This document shows positions 48,601 through 62,400 of a DNA stretch of 64,000 bases, in pieces. Every line of letters starts with the position of its first letter. Within the stretch, counting starts at the first letter, position 1. The position numbers were made by a program, and so were the translations under genes. A model generated the notes under the pieces. The model worked only from the letters and a program-made list of their open reading frames with translations. It searched no databases and was not told the origin of the DNA. Origin of the DNA: Acanthococcus lagerstroemiae (lineage: Eukaryota; Arthropoda; Insecta; Hemiptera; Eriococcidae); NCBI GenBank assembly GCA_031841125.1, contig CM063109.1:9090321-9154320 (forward strand). Direction: 5' to 3'.

Positions 48601-51600
48601 AGCTTTCAGAGACTGCTTACTCATAGAATGTTTCACAGATTGGCTAGTTGTAAACCAGAATGGCAGAGGTTGAGACCAGCTTTTGCCTATAAAGGCAACA
48701 AGTACTTCCAGCAGCTGTAAAAGAAATCTTGCATGTAAAGATAATCAATGGCCAAGGGAGTACTGACTATTGTTAAGTTAATTTAAGATTCAATGTATAC
48801 ATATAATGTAAAACCAGAAGCTAAATAAATAAATATTACACACCAAGAGTCGAAAGTGAGTGTTTACATGGCAAGAGAAAGTTTGCAAACAAGCGTAGCG
48901 AGTGAGCAATTCCCAAGTCATGTAAACTCACTTTTGGCTCTTGTTTTGTAAGATACTTTTTATACTTACTGATCAGAAGTAGCAATGTTTTTTGTCAAAT
49001 AATTCATGAAGCAAACGTAACAACAGAGTTAAGCAACATTAAAAAATAAGAACAAACGGTAATGGTTGTACTACCTTGTGAATATTTAAATGCGTTCTTA
49101 AGTTGCTATTTAGTAATTTGCTACATGGCTGAGCAGTTAGAGATGTTTGATATCCTCCAGTCAGATGTCTCAATACACGCTGGTTCTATCCTCGGATACA
49201 GAATTACTGGCCAGCAATTCGTTCTTCGAATTTCTTCCATGTAAAAACATGGCACATATTTTTACATTGATGCACGTTTACTTTACATGTTAGCACTCAA
49301 TGCATGAATGATAGCCTTTCCATCCGCAAAACATCTGCGTAAACATTGCCTTTCTGATCATGCAGTATAAAATAGTATACTACCCACTAACATTCAAAAA
49401 TGAGTGTTTACAGCAAGTGAGCAATTTCCCAGTCATGTAAACTCACTTGTGGCTCTTGTTGTGGAAGATATTTTTTATACTACTTGATCAGAAGTAGCAA
49501 CGTTTTTCGCTGACATGGTCTGCTTTTTTTTCCTCTCTTTCTTATCTATTTATTTATTTATTTAAATTATAGACAGGTGATTTTTGTGTGTGTGTAATTA
49601 ATTCAAAAATTTAATTTGCTCAGTTAATTACTACAAAGTACAGTATCACAGTCTTGTCTGCAGTTTGTTCACGTGCACAAATAAAAGTATACACAGGTAG
49701 TGGCCAGCAAAAATGTAACGACGGTTAACAATGAACGGTAACAGCTGTACTACATTGTGAATATTTAAATGCGTTGAGCCGCTATTTTGTAATTCGCTCC
49801 CAAGTAGTTAGAGATGATCACTGCATTTCAGTCAAATGTTTCAATGGACGCGGGATCAATTCCCCGATACAAAATTACTGGCCAGCAATTTCTTCATGTA
49901 AATACGCTTTACATTGAGGGACGTTTACTTTACATGCAGGTTACGTTAGCACTCGATGCATGAATGATAGGCCCTTCTTGTCGTCCATAAAACACCAACG
50001 TAAACATTGCCTTTCTGATCAAGTAGTATAAAAACATTTTTATTTCTTTCGGAATTTCATTTCGCCATCTTCCAGGTAAGTTCCAGATAAATAAATGAAA
50101 AATCCCCAGAAAGTTTTAGCCCGATCGGAGAAGAGGAACACGTGTTGCAAGCCCCCCTCTCTTCTTACGGGAAAATACGTTGAGTTTTGACTTTTTCACG
50201 AAGTTTCATTTTCCTCAGCCTACGATAACGCTACAAATGTAAAGGTTCATCTTTTGTTGATCTTTGTAGCCCCGTCTCACCATATAATTGCCGTCATCTC
50301 TCGCAATTGAAAGCAGTTCTTTTATATGTGTACGTGCTAAGCTAAATGTTCTATGTTTCAGTGCTCGCTTCATCTGAAAGTTGCATCGCGGCTATGGTAC
50401 TAGAACTATGTGTCATCGAATTGGAAGATGTTGCTGTAAATAACAACATGGTATTCTCATTGGCTCAGCCTGTGGTTCAAGAAAGTGCCCATCCTTATAG
50501 TAAACAAATTATAACGAATGGCGTCGTACGAATTCCGGGTATGCTGACGGTGTACTGTTCTGTCATCGGCGACTTTTTGCTAGTAGAAACTGTAAATGTA
50601 CGTGCTACGTACGCTCGCTTGACCGGTAATTCCCTTATTTAGGCGCTGACTCGTTAAGGGTCGAGTTCGATCATCGTTGCAGCACCGAGAAGAATCGAGA
50701 CTCTTTGACCATTTTCAGTCCGACTTGTAGCACCATTCACTTTGTATCAGGGCGCGAGTGGAATGACTGGTCTACACCGTTATTTATCGAAGGTAAAGCG
50801 AGACCTATCGTGTGGAAAAATACTGACTGGAAATACTCGCTGTATATCGTTAAAATTGATCCATCTGTCTTGTATTTTAGGTGACGAACTACGATGGAAA
50901 TTCTTACGAGACGCGAAAACCAACGGATGGGGCTGGCAGTTCACCGTTTATCCGGTTATGGGAAAAAAGCGGTTTGGTTCAGATCGTGATATTTTGTCGA
51001 AACCTTCGGTCGACGTAGTTATGTGTCTGCTCGACTCGTGCCTAGCGCCAAATGAAGATTTAATCAGGAGGTTGGTTGCTGCGTTAGCTTCGTGCGCACT
51101 ACTGAGAACCTTAGGTGAGTTGCTGTGGAAGAAAGATTGAACGCACTCGTTGCGAAGTGACATATTTGCGTTCAGGGGCGGATCAACTCGTAAGCACCCG
51201 AAGCATTTGCTCATATTCTGTCCAATCGGTAGAGAATGAGAATTTTTTAATATGTGACTCGACCTGGTTATTAAATTTCTGATTTGCTTCGTTCCACGTT
51301 CAAGCACTGTGTCTATAAAAAAGGCTTCAACTAAAATGGACTCTTAACTTAAGAAAGTAATCTTGCCCTTGTTCACAGATGGAAAGGAACGTATGTGGTG
51401 CCTGGAGAAACTATGTGAATTCTTGAAATCCCCTTTGAAGAAAATGCTCGCATTACCGTCTTTTATACAGTCTGAGAAAGAAGATTCTCCACTATCTAAC
51501 CTGTCAAAAACCTTACCTCAATTGTTGTTAAAGCAGTACGAATACGAAGACCAGTATGTGAAAAGAGGGAAGCACTTAATGTACAGCCAGTTTTTCAAAG

Positions 51601-53387
51601 TGAGTAGTTTCTATGTGAAAAAAAATCAATCAGGTGTGCACGCCGAGTAATTTTATTCAACTATCATCGAATATATTTCAGGCATTGGTAGCACTCGCCT
51701 GCGAACTGGAGCTTGATATGCTGCCGCAATGCGGCGAGACTGGAAAATGGGCTTGGTTCAAACATTACTGTATCGCGAGGAGGGTGGCGGATGCTCTAAT
51801 CAGCCGAACCAGAATTCCAAGCGCGTTTTGTTTAGAGGTAATGGTTACGCAAATCTGAAAATCTACAAATATGTCGTTGCATACGATTCGAGTCATTGAT
51901 AATCCGACTATCTGGCGATGCAATTTCAAACTGAAATTCGTTGTGATGACAGGTGAGAAAAATCATCGAACTGGATCCATTCTACTTTTACGAGCTTTCC
52001 AGCGAGTACGAGAACAACGAATTATTCACCCAAGAACATGACGAACAGTTGTTGATGTGGCTGAACAGGTGTGTACTTGTACGCTTTCCTTCATGTAGTG
52101 AAGTGAATAGTAGTTTCTATCGGACGTCCGTTGTCATCTTAATTTTCACCCTGCGAGTAGAAAACCGGATAATTGGAATATTTCGTGGTCCGGAAGCGGT
52201 GTGATTTACGGCTGGGGTCATAATCATCGAGGTCAATTGGGTGGCGTCAGCGGTAACCAGGTGAAGATACCGACTCCCTGCGAAAGTCTAACTGCTCTCC
52301 GTCCTGTACAGCTGGCCGGTGGAGAACAATCATTGTTCGCTGTTACATCCGAAGGACGAGTGTACGCTACTGGTATGTTCTTGAATTTTTTCGTATCGCC
52401 TTTTATTCCTCCACCCGACAGTCGGCAAAAACGTGAAATACTAATCCGGTTGATTATTTTAGGATTTGCGGATAAAGGCAGACTTGGCATTGGGAATTTG
52501 TCGGATTGGAATCCTCAGAATCCTTTCGTCAACACTCCGTATTTGATCGAGGGACTTTCAAAAGTATTTATAAAAAAGGTGAGAATTTCTCCGATGATGC
52601 CTCGGAATATTTGTTCGCTAGGTGTACTGCCTATTGGGTTGTAAATTCTTCGAGTACCGCGTGGCTAATTTTCACGCTTACTGTAGTTCGCACTGAATGT
52701 GATTCTTACTCGTAAAATGGCCAGCGGAGAAGTAGGAAAAAAATTACATATTGGGTTCTCATAACAGTTTGTCGAGTGTAGCGGAAAACAAAGAAATGCC
52801 CAGCCTTAATCGCCGAACTGAGAAGTAGACAGAAAGAAATTACCGTAAAACGGGGCTACTTTGTGACAACTTTTTCATTAAGGTGTAACTGTTTCAGACC
52901 TGCAATAAGGAAAGTGGCCTTCAAGTGTATGAAATGAAAGCTTAAACCCTTGTAAATTGATTCATCAACAACAAAAAAGGTGAATATTGAAGGAAAAGCT
53001 ACATATAGGCAGGTTTTTGTCCATCACAAGCTTACCTCACCGGGTCCGTAACTTCGTGACAACCCATTTTTTTGGCCCTTCCTAACAATGAAAAATACAT
53101 TCTTATAACAAAATTAGACTCGATATGAAAAGTACGTGTATTAAAAACATATAGGGACAAAAGATGTCTCGAGATATAGACATAAATTATAATTTTTTGT
53201 AAGTAGAAGAAAAAATATTCGAATGCAGGGATTGAAAATATTGTGCGACAACCAAGCCGTTTTAGAGCTGGGTCCGTACAATCCTTACATCTTTCGGCTC
53301 CTAGGCGTCATTCTAAATGTTCTGGATTCAATTTTCATTTGTAAGGACACGAATCTAACGTGTCACAAAGTTCCCCTACAATGCAAT

Positions 53388-53423
<36 letters not shown>

Positions 53424-56400
53424 TAAACGGATCTTAGCCTCAATATTTTAAGTGTGATATTTTTTCGACCACATAACCTTAATTCTAACGTAAATAGCCG
53501 CACAAATTTCATATTTGGAAGCTTTAAAAAATATTTCGTCTTCGCTATACTTCAGAAAGCCGTTATTACGCATTTCACATTTTGATCATTCAACTTATAT
53601 AGAGTCAGTGCTGCCAGGTACAGTTTTTGGATTCTGCCGCATGTTCACAAAAAGTCTGCTAAATCTACTTCCATACTGCCAAAATGATAGTGCCTGATAA
53701 AGTGATCAGTGTGATAAGTCTGATAAGTAGTTACTGTAAAGGAGTGAACCCGTGAAGCTTCAACCATGTATACTGTGGGAGCAAAGAGTGTGCTGCGGGT
53801 GGTGAAAACTGGAAAAATGATGACAAGGCGATTAATCACAATTTAGAGGTGGGCGATGTATCGATGCATTGATATTTCCTTAAAAAGTGAGAAAAAGTCA
53901 CTCAAATAAAGAAAATTATGAATTCTGCTACATAAACAGTAAATTCTGCTTGGAAATTTGCAATTCTACCAGCTACTAAATTGAAGAAAGAAAAAAAGTC
54001 TGCCAAAACATAGATTCCTGCCAAATTTAGCAGCCATTTTGCTAAACTGGCAGCACTGTGCCACTGTTCTGTTCACCCATGCACGTTCATAAGTGTTGCC
54101 AATTTAGCATAATTATGCCAAACTTAGCATGATTCGAAGTCCATTTAGCACCATCATTTTCGGATCTAGCATCAGTATAATTGCTAGCATAATCCATTTC
54201 AATTTCGGCATTACTTTTCAAAATTCAGCATAATTTCTTTTTAAAATCCAGTCAGCGCTCCGTTCCACAAACGGTTGAACTTCGAACTATTAATTACTTG
54301 GCATAATCTGTACCCTGGTCTATACAATGACCCTATTCACCATTCATCACTGTCATCAATCATATCATCAATCAGTGTCCCGTGAAATGGTTAGGAAAAA
54401 AGACCTAAAAGTCATTGTTATTACGGTCTTCTTTTCGCGGCTAGCGGATATAGATACAGTTTGAGGAATAATAACATGCACGAATAGGCGATAAAACCTA
54501 CACTAGAGAGCGCTACAAAATCACCTGCGTGGGTGAAACTAAAAGGGTGATCATGGATAATTTTTAATGGAAATACTGGTATCCTTAGGCAGGCAAAAAA
54601 CGGCCCAAAATTATTCCACCCACTTGCCTTGACTGTAATTCTATTGTTTAGTAACAATACAATAAAATGTAGGACGAGATTTTTCCTAAAATCATTTACT
54701 AATTGACTTAAAGACGTTTAACGTTTGCTGTAATCTTATGGAAAATTGTACATGATCACTTTTTCAGTACGCAGGACTACCAAATTTTGGAACTCTTCAA
54801 GTTTTAGTGCCTATTGGGACTGCAAGCACGAAAGAGTCGCTCTTTACAATTATAGGCACGTGAAAAAAAGTAACTACTGAGACCCTACACAATTTTAGAA
54901 AAATTTATCAAATTGAAATAAAATGATCTCAATGGAAAGGAAATTTTATGTGCTACAAATTTTGTTCTATTCATTTTTTCGATAAATGCTTTCGTTTTCA
55001 TAATATTTTGAGATTTCTTCATACGCCTGTAAATGATAAATTCCCCTTGATCGGGGTTTCAAGGTAAACGAAAACAGCGCGCCATCACTTCCAACAGCCC
55101 CAATTGACGTATTCTATGAAAAATCAACTAAAGGAGTGTGCAAAATGTACGAAAGTAAGGCCCTTTTTGATTAAAAAAAATTATTGCCTACATTTGAGGC
55201 GTTATGTGTCAAAAAGGCCCCTGACGAATAGGAATCCTATTCTTAAGGGGCCCTTTTGACAGATAACTCCTCATTTTTAAAGGATAGTCTGTAGTTATTT
55301 TAGTGCTGAGAAAATGAATCTTAAGGATGCCAGAAACCACTGTAGCTGGTTTTTTTTCTTGGTCTACAGAGCTTATGGGCATGGTTTGATAGCCAAAAGA
55401 AAAATTTAACATAATTTTTTGGTATAATGTTTTCACATATTGGCATAATGTAGCCCAAGTTTTCCCCTGCTAAATCCGCAGAAAAAACCCATGCGATCCT
55501 TGGAAACAGTTTGATTGCAACTTGGACTTGCAAAGATTGAAGAAAAATTTTGGCACAATGAATTTAGCATTTTTTGTGGGGAAGGGGGGGGGGTCTTTCT
55601 GGCATAATCGAGCACAGATTTCACTTCAGTCTAGCATAAAGAAAACAATTTTATTGGCAACACTGCGTCTATTAGACGCTAGTCATAGTACAGTTCGACG
55701 GGTGTGCAGCTGAAATAAGGCGATGCTTGCGTTTCGTTCGATTATGAATCAGTGAACATATTGGGGGGGGGGGTCTGTAAACTCAGCTGCACACCCATCG
55801 ACAGAGTTTGAACGTTTTTTAAAAGGTGAAAGTTTCAAGCCGAAAGCCAAATGATTTTTGGAAGCTGAAAGCAATATCCGAAAGTTAAATCGAAGCCAAA
55901 AAGTTGAAAGCGTAAAGCAAAAGTTTTATTATATAGCTTTTCATTTAGTTTTTCCCAGACATTGTTAATAATAAGGGGGAGGGGAGTCGAAAACTGAAAG
56001 CTAAAAGCTAAAAGCGTATCAATTTCTAGAAGCGAAAACCGAAAAAGTCTAAATCGATAAGCGAAAGTCTTACTGTGGAAATCACAAGCGGAAAGCCCGG
56101 AGCGAAAATTTTATCGTTCGGCTTCCAAACCCTGCTCGTCGAATTGTACTGTGGCTAGCGCAGGGATTGGGAGCGGATTAGATCGGATCGCATGGGAGGA
56201 GTTGATGGTCCTTTTTTCGTGCACTAAACAGCGAATGAAAGGGAATTTGTTCACCGAGAAGGAATCAAGGAGTGAATGAATGAAGCTAATGAACATTGGA
56301 AAGAGCGAATGAGGAGTTTGGTGAAATATTGTTCAGCAGGAGTGAATCAGTGAATAAATTAATGAAATCTCTGAAAACTAAGAGCGAATTCTCAATTCAG

Positions 56401-59400
56401 ATAAAATCTTTTAATTTTATAACTAACAAAGTCTTGAAACACCCAAGCTGAGTAGTCTTTATTTATTTATTAAGTTGATAATGCATCTGCTTCAAAAAAT
56501 TGACGATTTTATCTGAATTTCTAAATAGCGTGGAAGAGCCGAAGGGAGCGAATGAGCGATTGAATTGAATTAGTTTCCTGAAAGAGTGAATGGGATTGGA
56601 TCAAATGCATACACACTGCCTTTGAGAGCGAATGAGAGCGATTGAATGAATTATTGTAAGACGACAAAATGAATTGAGAGAGCAAATGAATTGTATTACA
56701 CGTCTTCCAAAGAACGAATCGGATCCTATCAAGATTTATTACAGTGTGAAGATTTAGTCGGATCGGACCGTATTCAAACATAATAAATGCACTCTCGATC
56801 CCTAGGCTAGCGTCTAGTATTCACGTTCAGTTGGCTGAGATACTTCGGTTACCGATTTTCCCTATAGAGAGCGCGTTAGTTCTTTTCGTTGCATAACGTG
56901 TTGTAAAGGCTGCCCTGTCGCTTTGTTACAAAGCTGCCCCCCAGTCACAAAGTAGCCCCGTTTTATGGTACTCGATTTTCCTCTTCCGCTACTCGCCTGA
57001 TGTAGCTATTCGCTCTTAGAAATAGATTACTTAATCGACTTGTATTTATTTTTTGTGAACGAATATTACTCGTAAATCATACCGATGAAGACGTTGTTTT
57101 CTACACTTTTTCTTTGTGATTCAGGTTGCGGTCCACTCAGGAGGAAAACACTGCTTGGCCTTATCTTCTTCAGGTAGTGTGTACGCATGGGGCGACGGCG
57201 AAGATGGTAAACTTGGACTGGGGCATAAGAAGTGAGTATCGGATTTTTATATTTGCGGCGATAGTTGCCCGAATTAGAAGTACTCTCGCAGGAACATTAA
57301 ATAATTATGAAGAAAGAAGATCGAGTTGTAAGTTTTTCCTCGACTCACCCCGTTTGTGTAGCCCGAATACTGATGTTACATTTATCAGAAAGAATATCCG
57401 AGAGGATAGCCACTTTAAAACTAAAAATACAAAATAGTCGTTTGACGCTGATCCAGATTTATGCTCCCACGATTACATCCACAGAAGACGTAGAAAGTTT
57501 CTACGGGCTCTTGGGCGAAACATTCCAAGAATAAACTAAAAAAACGAAGGTAAAACAAAAATTATAATCATAGGAGATTTCAATAGTCAAATCGGAAAAA
57601 GCAAACCAGAAGAAAAGCATTTGATAGGGACTTAAAACTAGGGTAAATGAAACATGATAGGAGAAAAACTTATCAAGTAAACGGCTTTTTCAATAAAAAG
57701 AGGAGATGGACGTGGATTAGCCCAAACCAGTAGCGATACACGCATGCCAGGGTGGCCCCTATGACACGGCACCCCCGGCCCTGGAAATTACTCTTTCGAG
57801 TATGGCATCAGTGGTCGAGGGAAAACAATAACATTCTAAACCTTGAGGTTTCAAATAGGTTTAACTTAGTCTTCGATCATAGACTCATATTCATGATTTT
57901 AAGACTATCCAAAATATACTATGTACTATAAAATAAAAAACGAAAAGAAAAACTTCCGGTATTAGCGACATACAAAGCTACAGAAACAAAATAACTTCAG
58001 CCTTAAAACAGCTGAACAACCTGAATGTACAAAATATATATAGAAGACCTCCATGAGGCTCTCTGTGCGACTATACAGGAAAGTTCAGGCTATAAAACAA
58101 GAAGGAATTTTAATCGAAGATGAACGGAAAACGGCAGGTTTCCTACACTGCTTTGGCTGTGGAAAGAAGCGCTTTTACGCTTGTAAGTAGGTAACAGTGA
58201 CTGCAACGTAAAGGCGGTAGGTAATATTTAATTTCTGCCGAACCCAAGTGGAAAGTAGAAATTACCTACCGCTTGGGTTATATGATTGTAAGAATAAATA
58301 TAATTGAAACACGAACTTTATTTTTGTGTTCTTTAAACAGAGAACAAGTAACTGCATAGAAACGATTATAATTAGTAAGTAACGTACGAAGGGAAATCGA
58401 TCTACAACTGTTAACGTACAACACGTTATCACGAAAAGAGAATCGTTCAGAAAACATTTCGGCAGAATGCTAACTGATAAGAATTGAAAATGAATTTGGT
58501 AGCTGATTGGTCAAGTATTTGTTTGTTTTCCGTTCATCTTCGATTAAAATACAGTACGTTGGAGCATCGGAAAGTAATGCGGTTCCCGCGTGCGATTACG
58601 TCACTCGGCTTCGTAAACTTCGCACTAGGGAATCGCATACTTTCCTCTGCTCCAACGTAATATACTATAAACAACTCCAATAACCACAAAAGAAAATTTA
58701 CGAAGGTTATGTGACACAAGAAAGTGACTACTACACAAAACATAAAATAAAAAATCCCACCAACATGGTCAAACTAAACATGGTATTAAAAAAAGAAGCT
58801 ATACAAAGAGAAAAAGAAGAACGCTGGAGAACATACCTAATCAATTCAACTCTGGAAAGTACAAAAAATATGAAAAAACTAAACCGAAATCCATCACTTG
58901 GAATTCAATTAATAACCACATGTTTACTAAACAATGAAAGAGATCGTATGATCAGAACGAAATAAACAAAATGGCCACAAAATTTTGTGAAGATCTTTAC
59001 TCATTCCAAACAGAGACCAGCATATCCTTCCAAATCAGCTCGCCCAACGAGATAAACAAACCAAAACCACCATTTATACACTCTGAAGTAAAATATATAT
59101 GATTGAAAATCTGAAAAAAAGTAAGGCACCAGGAAATGATGGAATAAAAAGCGAACACATAACCTACGAAGGGGAGGAGACGACAAAAACACTTACTTCT
59201 TTTTTCAAGAAGATGCATAATACCCGAAAACTAGAAACGTTCGGATATAATCCTCTATATAAAAAAAGAAAAAGACACCTTACTGGGAATTACAGGCCAA
59301 TAAGTTTATCTCCCACAATCTTAAAAATTTTCTCGAAACTAATCGAAACGAGAATCAGAAATTTATTTAATCCCCAAACAGCTTCTCAACCAAGTGGGCT

Positions 59401-62400
59401 TTAGAAACAATTTTTCTACATTAGACCATCTTCATACGATAAACCAAGTCATAGAAAAATCCGTGAAATACGGTTTAAACACAAGCATTGCATTTATTGA
59501 CTATAATAATGCATTCAATTCCTCTGATCACTACTTTATTTTGGAATCACTAAAGAATCAGGGAGTACCCTTTCAACTCGCGGAGCTGATAAAAGAGATG
59601 TATTCGGGACCAAAACGCAGAATCATGATTGACAAAAATGGAAATCATTTTGAAATCGAGAAAGCAGTCCGACAGGGCGACCCAGTCACCCATCATTTTT
59701 AATCTGGCATTGGAGGAAATAATTAGGAAACGTAATTGGGGAAATAAAGGTCTAAATTGAAATGGAACCAGAGTCTCAAACTTGAAGGTTTGCTGACGAT
59801 ATTGCTTTAATATCAAACTCAATGGGGGAGCTGGAAGAAATGATACACGAACTCAACAAAATTGGAGAAACAGCAGGATTAATAATAAACACCGGTAAAT
59901 CAAAAATCATAACAACCTGAACGAACCCAACAAAAATCATGATAGGGAACAAAAACCTTGAAGTAGTCCCAGAAACAGTAGATTTAGGCCCACTAATTTC
60001 ACTAGAAAATAGAACTGAAAAAGAGATCAAATGAAGGGTAAAGAATCAAAACTCACATTTGCCATTTTACTTGAAGGGCGCAAATAGGCAAAATACTGTA
60101 CACGGGTGCAGGAATATCTTTGCTGCGCTTGTGAACGTGGAGTATGTCATACATATTGCACATATACAGGCGCGGCAAAGATATTCCTGCACCCGTGTAC
60201 AGTATTTTGCCTCTTTGCGCCCTTGAAGTAAAATAGCAAATGTGAATTTTGATTCTTTACCCCTCAAATGGAGGATCACATTGGTTTAGAAGTTTTGGAC
60301 ACTCAAACGCATCTTTAAAGGAAAATTCAAAAACACGCAAAAAGGCGAAATATTCAATATATGCATAGCACCGATTTGGACGTATGGCTCCCCTATCTGG
60401 TCCCCTACTTCCAGACAAATAATAAAAATTGAAGCCTCATAAAACTTCATGATAAGATCGATTCTAGGCTTAAAAATCGAAGATCAAGAAAAACATTTGG
60501 AAAAAATTACCCAATATCAAAAAATGTGCACAATCAATCTAAAATTTAAATTGGGGATAGGCGGGACATGCACACTAAACTATCTCAAGATAGAACAGCC
60601 AATCGAGCGACCTTTTGGTATGTGAACCACTTGATAAGAAAAAAAGGCAAACCAAAAACCAGGTGAAGGGACGGAATGGATGGGTTTCTAAAACATAAAC
60701 TTTTCCATCGAGTGCCGAAAGATCGCAAAAAATGAGAAAGGGTGAGAGGTTCATTTGCCTGCTACGGGCCGAGAGCATACTCAGAATAGTAAGAGTGCTT
60801 TTCTACCTTGGAGGCTACATATCATTGTAAAGTAATACTTACCCATATATCGTTCTCAATAAAGGTTGGATTGATTGAAATCAGTTCGATAACGAATTTG
60901 TGTTTTCAGCACTTGCGATACTCCCTATCTGGTCGAGAGTCTTCAAGATAAAGAAATAATCGACATCAGCTGCGGCGGAGCCCATTCAGCTGCCATTACT
61001 AAAAGCGGAAAATTGTACACGTGGGGCAGAGGCAGATACGGACGTTTGGGACATGGCAATGGAGACGACCAGCTTCTCCCAAAATTGGTATGTAGTATGC
61101 GAACTGAGTTTGCGAGTGTGCGTAGGAAAAATGATGCAACTGAGAATTTCGGATGCTCTGTACAGGTTGAGGCTCTTCTTGGATATCAAGTAATTGACGT
61201 AGCGTGTGGCAGCGGAGACGCGCAAACGCTGTGCATAACTGCGGACGATAATGTGTGGTCGTGGGGCGACGGTGATTATGGGAAGCTGGGGCGAGGCGGA
61301 GCAGACGGCTGCAGTGTAAGTTGGAATTCGCGCGCTCTATATATTAATTTATTTTCAGCATACATAGTGTGAGTTTATTAACTCTATAAAGCGAAGTTCA
61401 GTGCGTCCTCGCTAATTGCGGCTACTTCCCTCCATCTCTTCCCCGGCTGCGCACATTGTCCATTTTTAGGGAAATGCCTCTCCCTTTCCCCTCTGTATTT
61501 CCCCGTCCGCGGTACGCCTTCTTCACTTACGGTCCGACGTCTTTGTTATTTCGTCCTTCCACCGGGTGATAGGTCTCCCCCGTCTCCTTTTCCTTTCATA
61601 CGGGATCCACCTCTTCGGCATTTTCCCCCATCTTTCATCCGCCTGTCCCCAAATGTGCCCCGCGGATTTTCATTTGCTCTGGCCAATGTCCTGAATTTTT
61701 GTTCTTGCCCTACCTAATTTTGGTATTTTGAATTTTGTCTGTAAGTCTGATAGTGAGCATATTTCTTTCCATCGCCCTTTGGGACACCTTTAATCTTTCT
61801 GCATTTGAATTTGTAAGGGTCCACGTCTACCCTCAGGTCATTGAAAATAGAATGCAGCTTCTCCACATTTCTGTTTTGGTCCGGATATGCGTTTGCGCAA
61901 AATACGATTAGTTTGTTACCATTCGAGGTTCGAGTTTCCAATCCAAAACCACCTACATTTTCTCTATTGTGTTGTTTTTCCCCTACAGTTGCGTTCCAGT
62001 CTCCCAAAATGCAATTATAGTATTCCCCATGCTTCTCGCGCTCTATATGTGATTAGTTTTAAAAGGGTGGGCGAACTAGTATGATTGTTCTCGTTGATTT
62101 CAGATACCGTTGAAGATAGAATCACTGGCTGGCCTGGGAGTCATAAAGGTCGAATGTGGGTCTCAGTTTTCTGTGGCGCTCACTCGTTCCGGTAGCGTGT
62201 ATACATGGTGAGTCACTTTGCACCTAATGATCTAGTGATCGACGCATCCGATATAAATGGGTGGTTCAGTCGAGTTGAAATAGTTTGGCGGCGCTATATT
62301 TTTCAGTACATACGTACATATTTTCTCTAATACATGATCGTGCCAGTTGCCAAGTACTATACTAGATTATCTTTACAATTAATTAGCAATCTTTCCCTTC

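Larger units (their letters stand above)
46351..50361. other. HERC2 intron 42 (4.0 kb): SINE and family D array
   Basis: A plus-strand SINE occupies about 46560-47035, including a C run of 12 at 46737-46748. A tandem array of hairpin elements fills 47337-50035, split by a LINE fragment. The intervals 46351-46550, 47080-47335 and 50035-50361 show nothing recognisable. Confidence 0.8.
52845..56962. mobile_element. Possible 4.1-kb element with TACCGTAAAACGGGGCTACTTT inverted ends
   Basis: The left end TACCGTAAAACGGGGCTACT (52845) and the right end AGTAGCCCCGTTTTATGGTA (closing near 56962) are inverse copies with one mismatch in about 20. A second CCCCC-type subterminal motif lies near 56938. 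A related CACAAAGTTCCCCTAC end near 53364 suggests a smaller element may also start here. No transposase was found. The same ends bracket intron 3. Confidence 0.5.
52579..57124. other. HERC2 intron 50 (4.5 kb), repeat-rich
   Basis: Bracketed by the inverted ends at 52845 and 56962. Inside are a poly-T tract of about 30 (53393-53422), a TIR element (53606-54058), a second TIR element (54092-55664), two G runs, an inverted AGCTTTC-type satellite (55820-56110) and a GAATGA-rich stretch (56200-56760). No coding sequence recognised. Confidence 0.75.
57250..60865 (+). mobile_element. RTE-type LINE (endonuclease and reverse transcriptase), frameshifted
   Basis: The endonuclease part (57300-57760) reads [19 protein letters not shown], then the catalytic [13 protein letters not shown] and RRWTWISPN. 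The reverse transcriptase (59099-59900) reads [52 protein letters not shown], motif [14 protein letters not shown], motif B VRQGDPV, and after a frameshift motif [21 protein letters not shown]-terminal region follows to about 60780 and a short 3' end to 60865. Stops and frameshifts inactivate it. Same orientation as HERC2. Confidence 0.9.
57232..60909. other. HERC2 intron 51 (3.7 kb), an RTE LINE with MITEs
   Basis: Almost the whole intron is one plus-strand LINE interrupted by three palindromic elements. Only about 20 bp at the 5' end and 50 bp at the 3' end are likely original intron. Confidence 0.85.
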
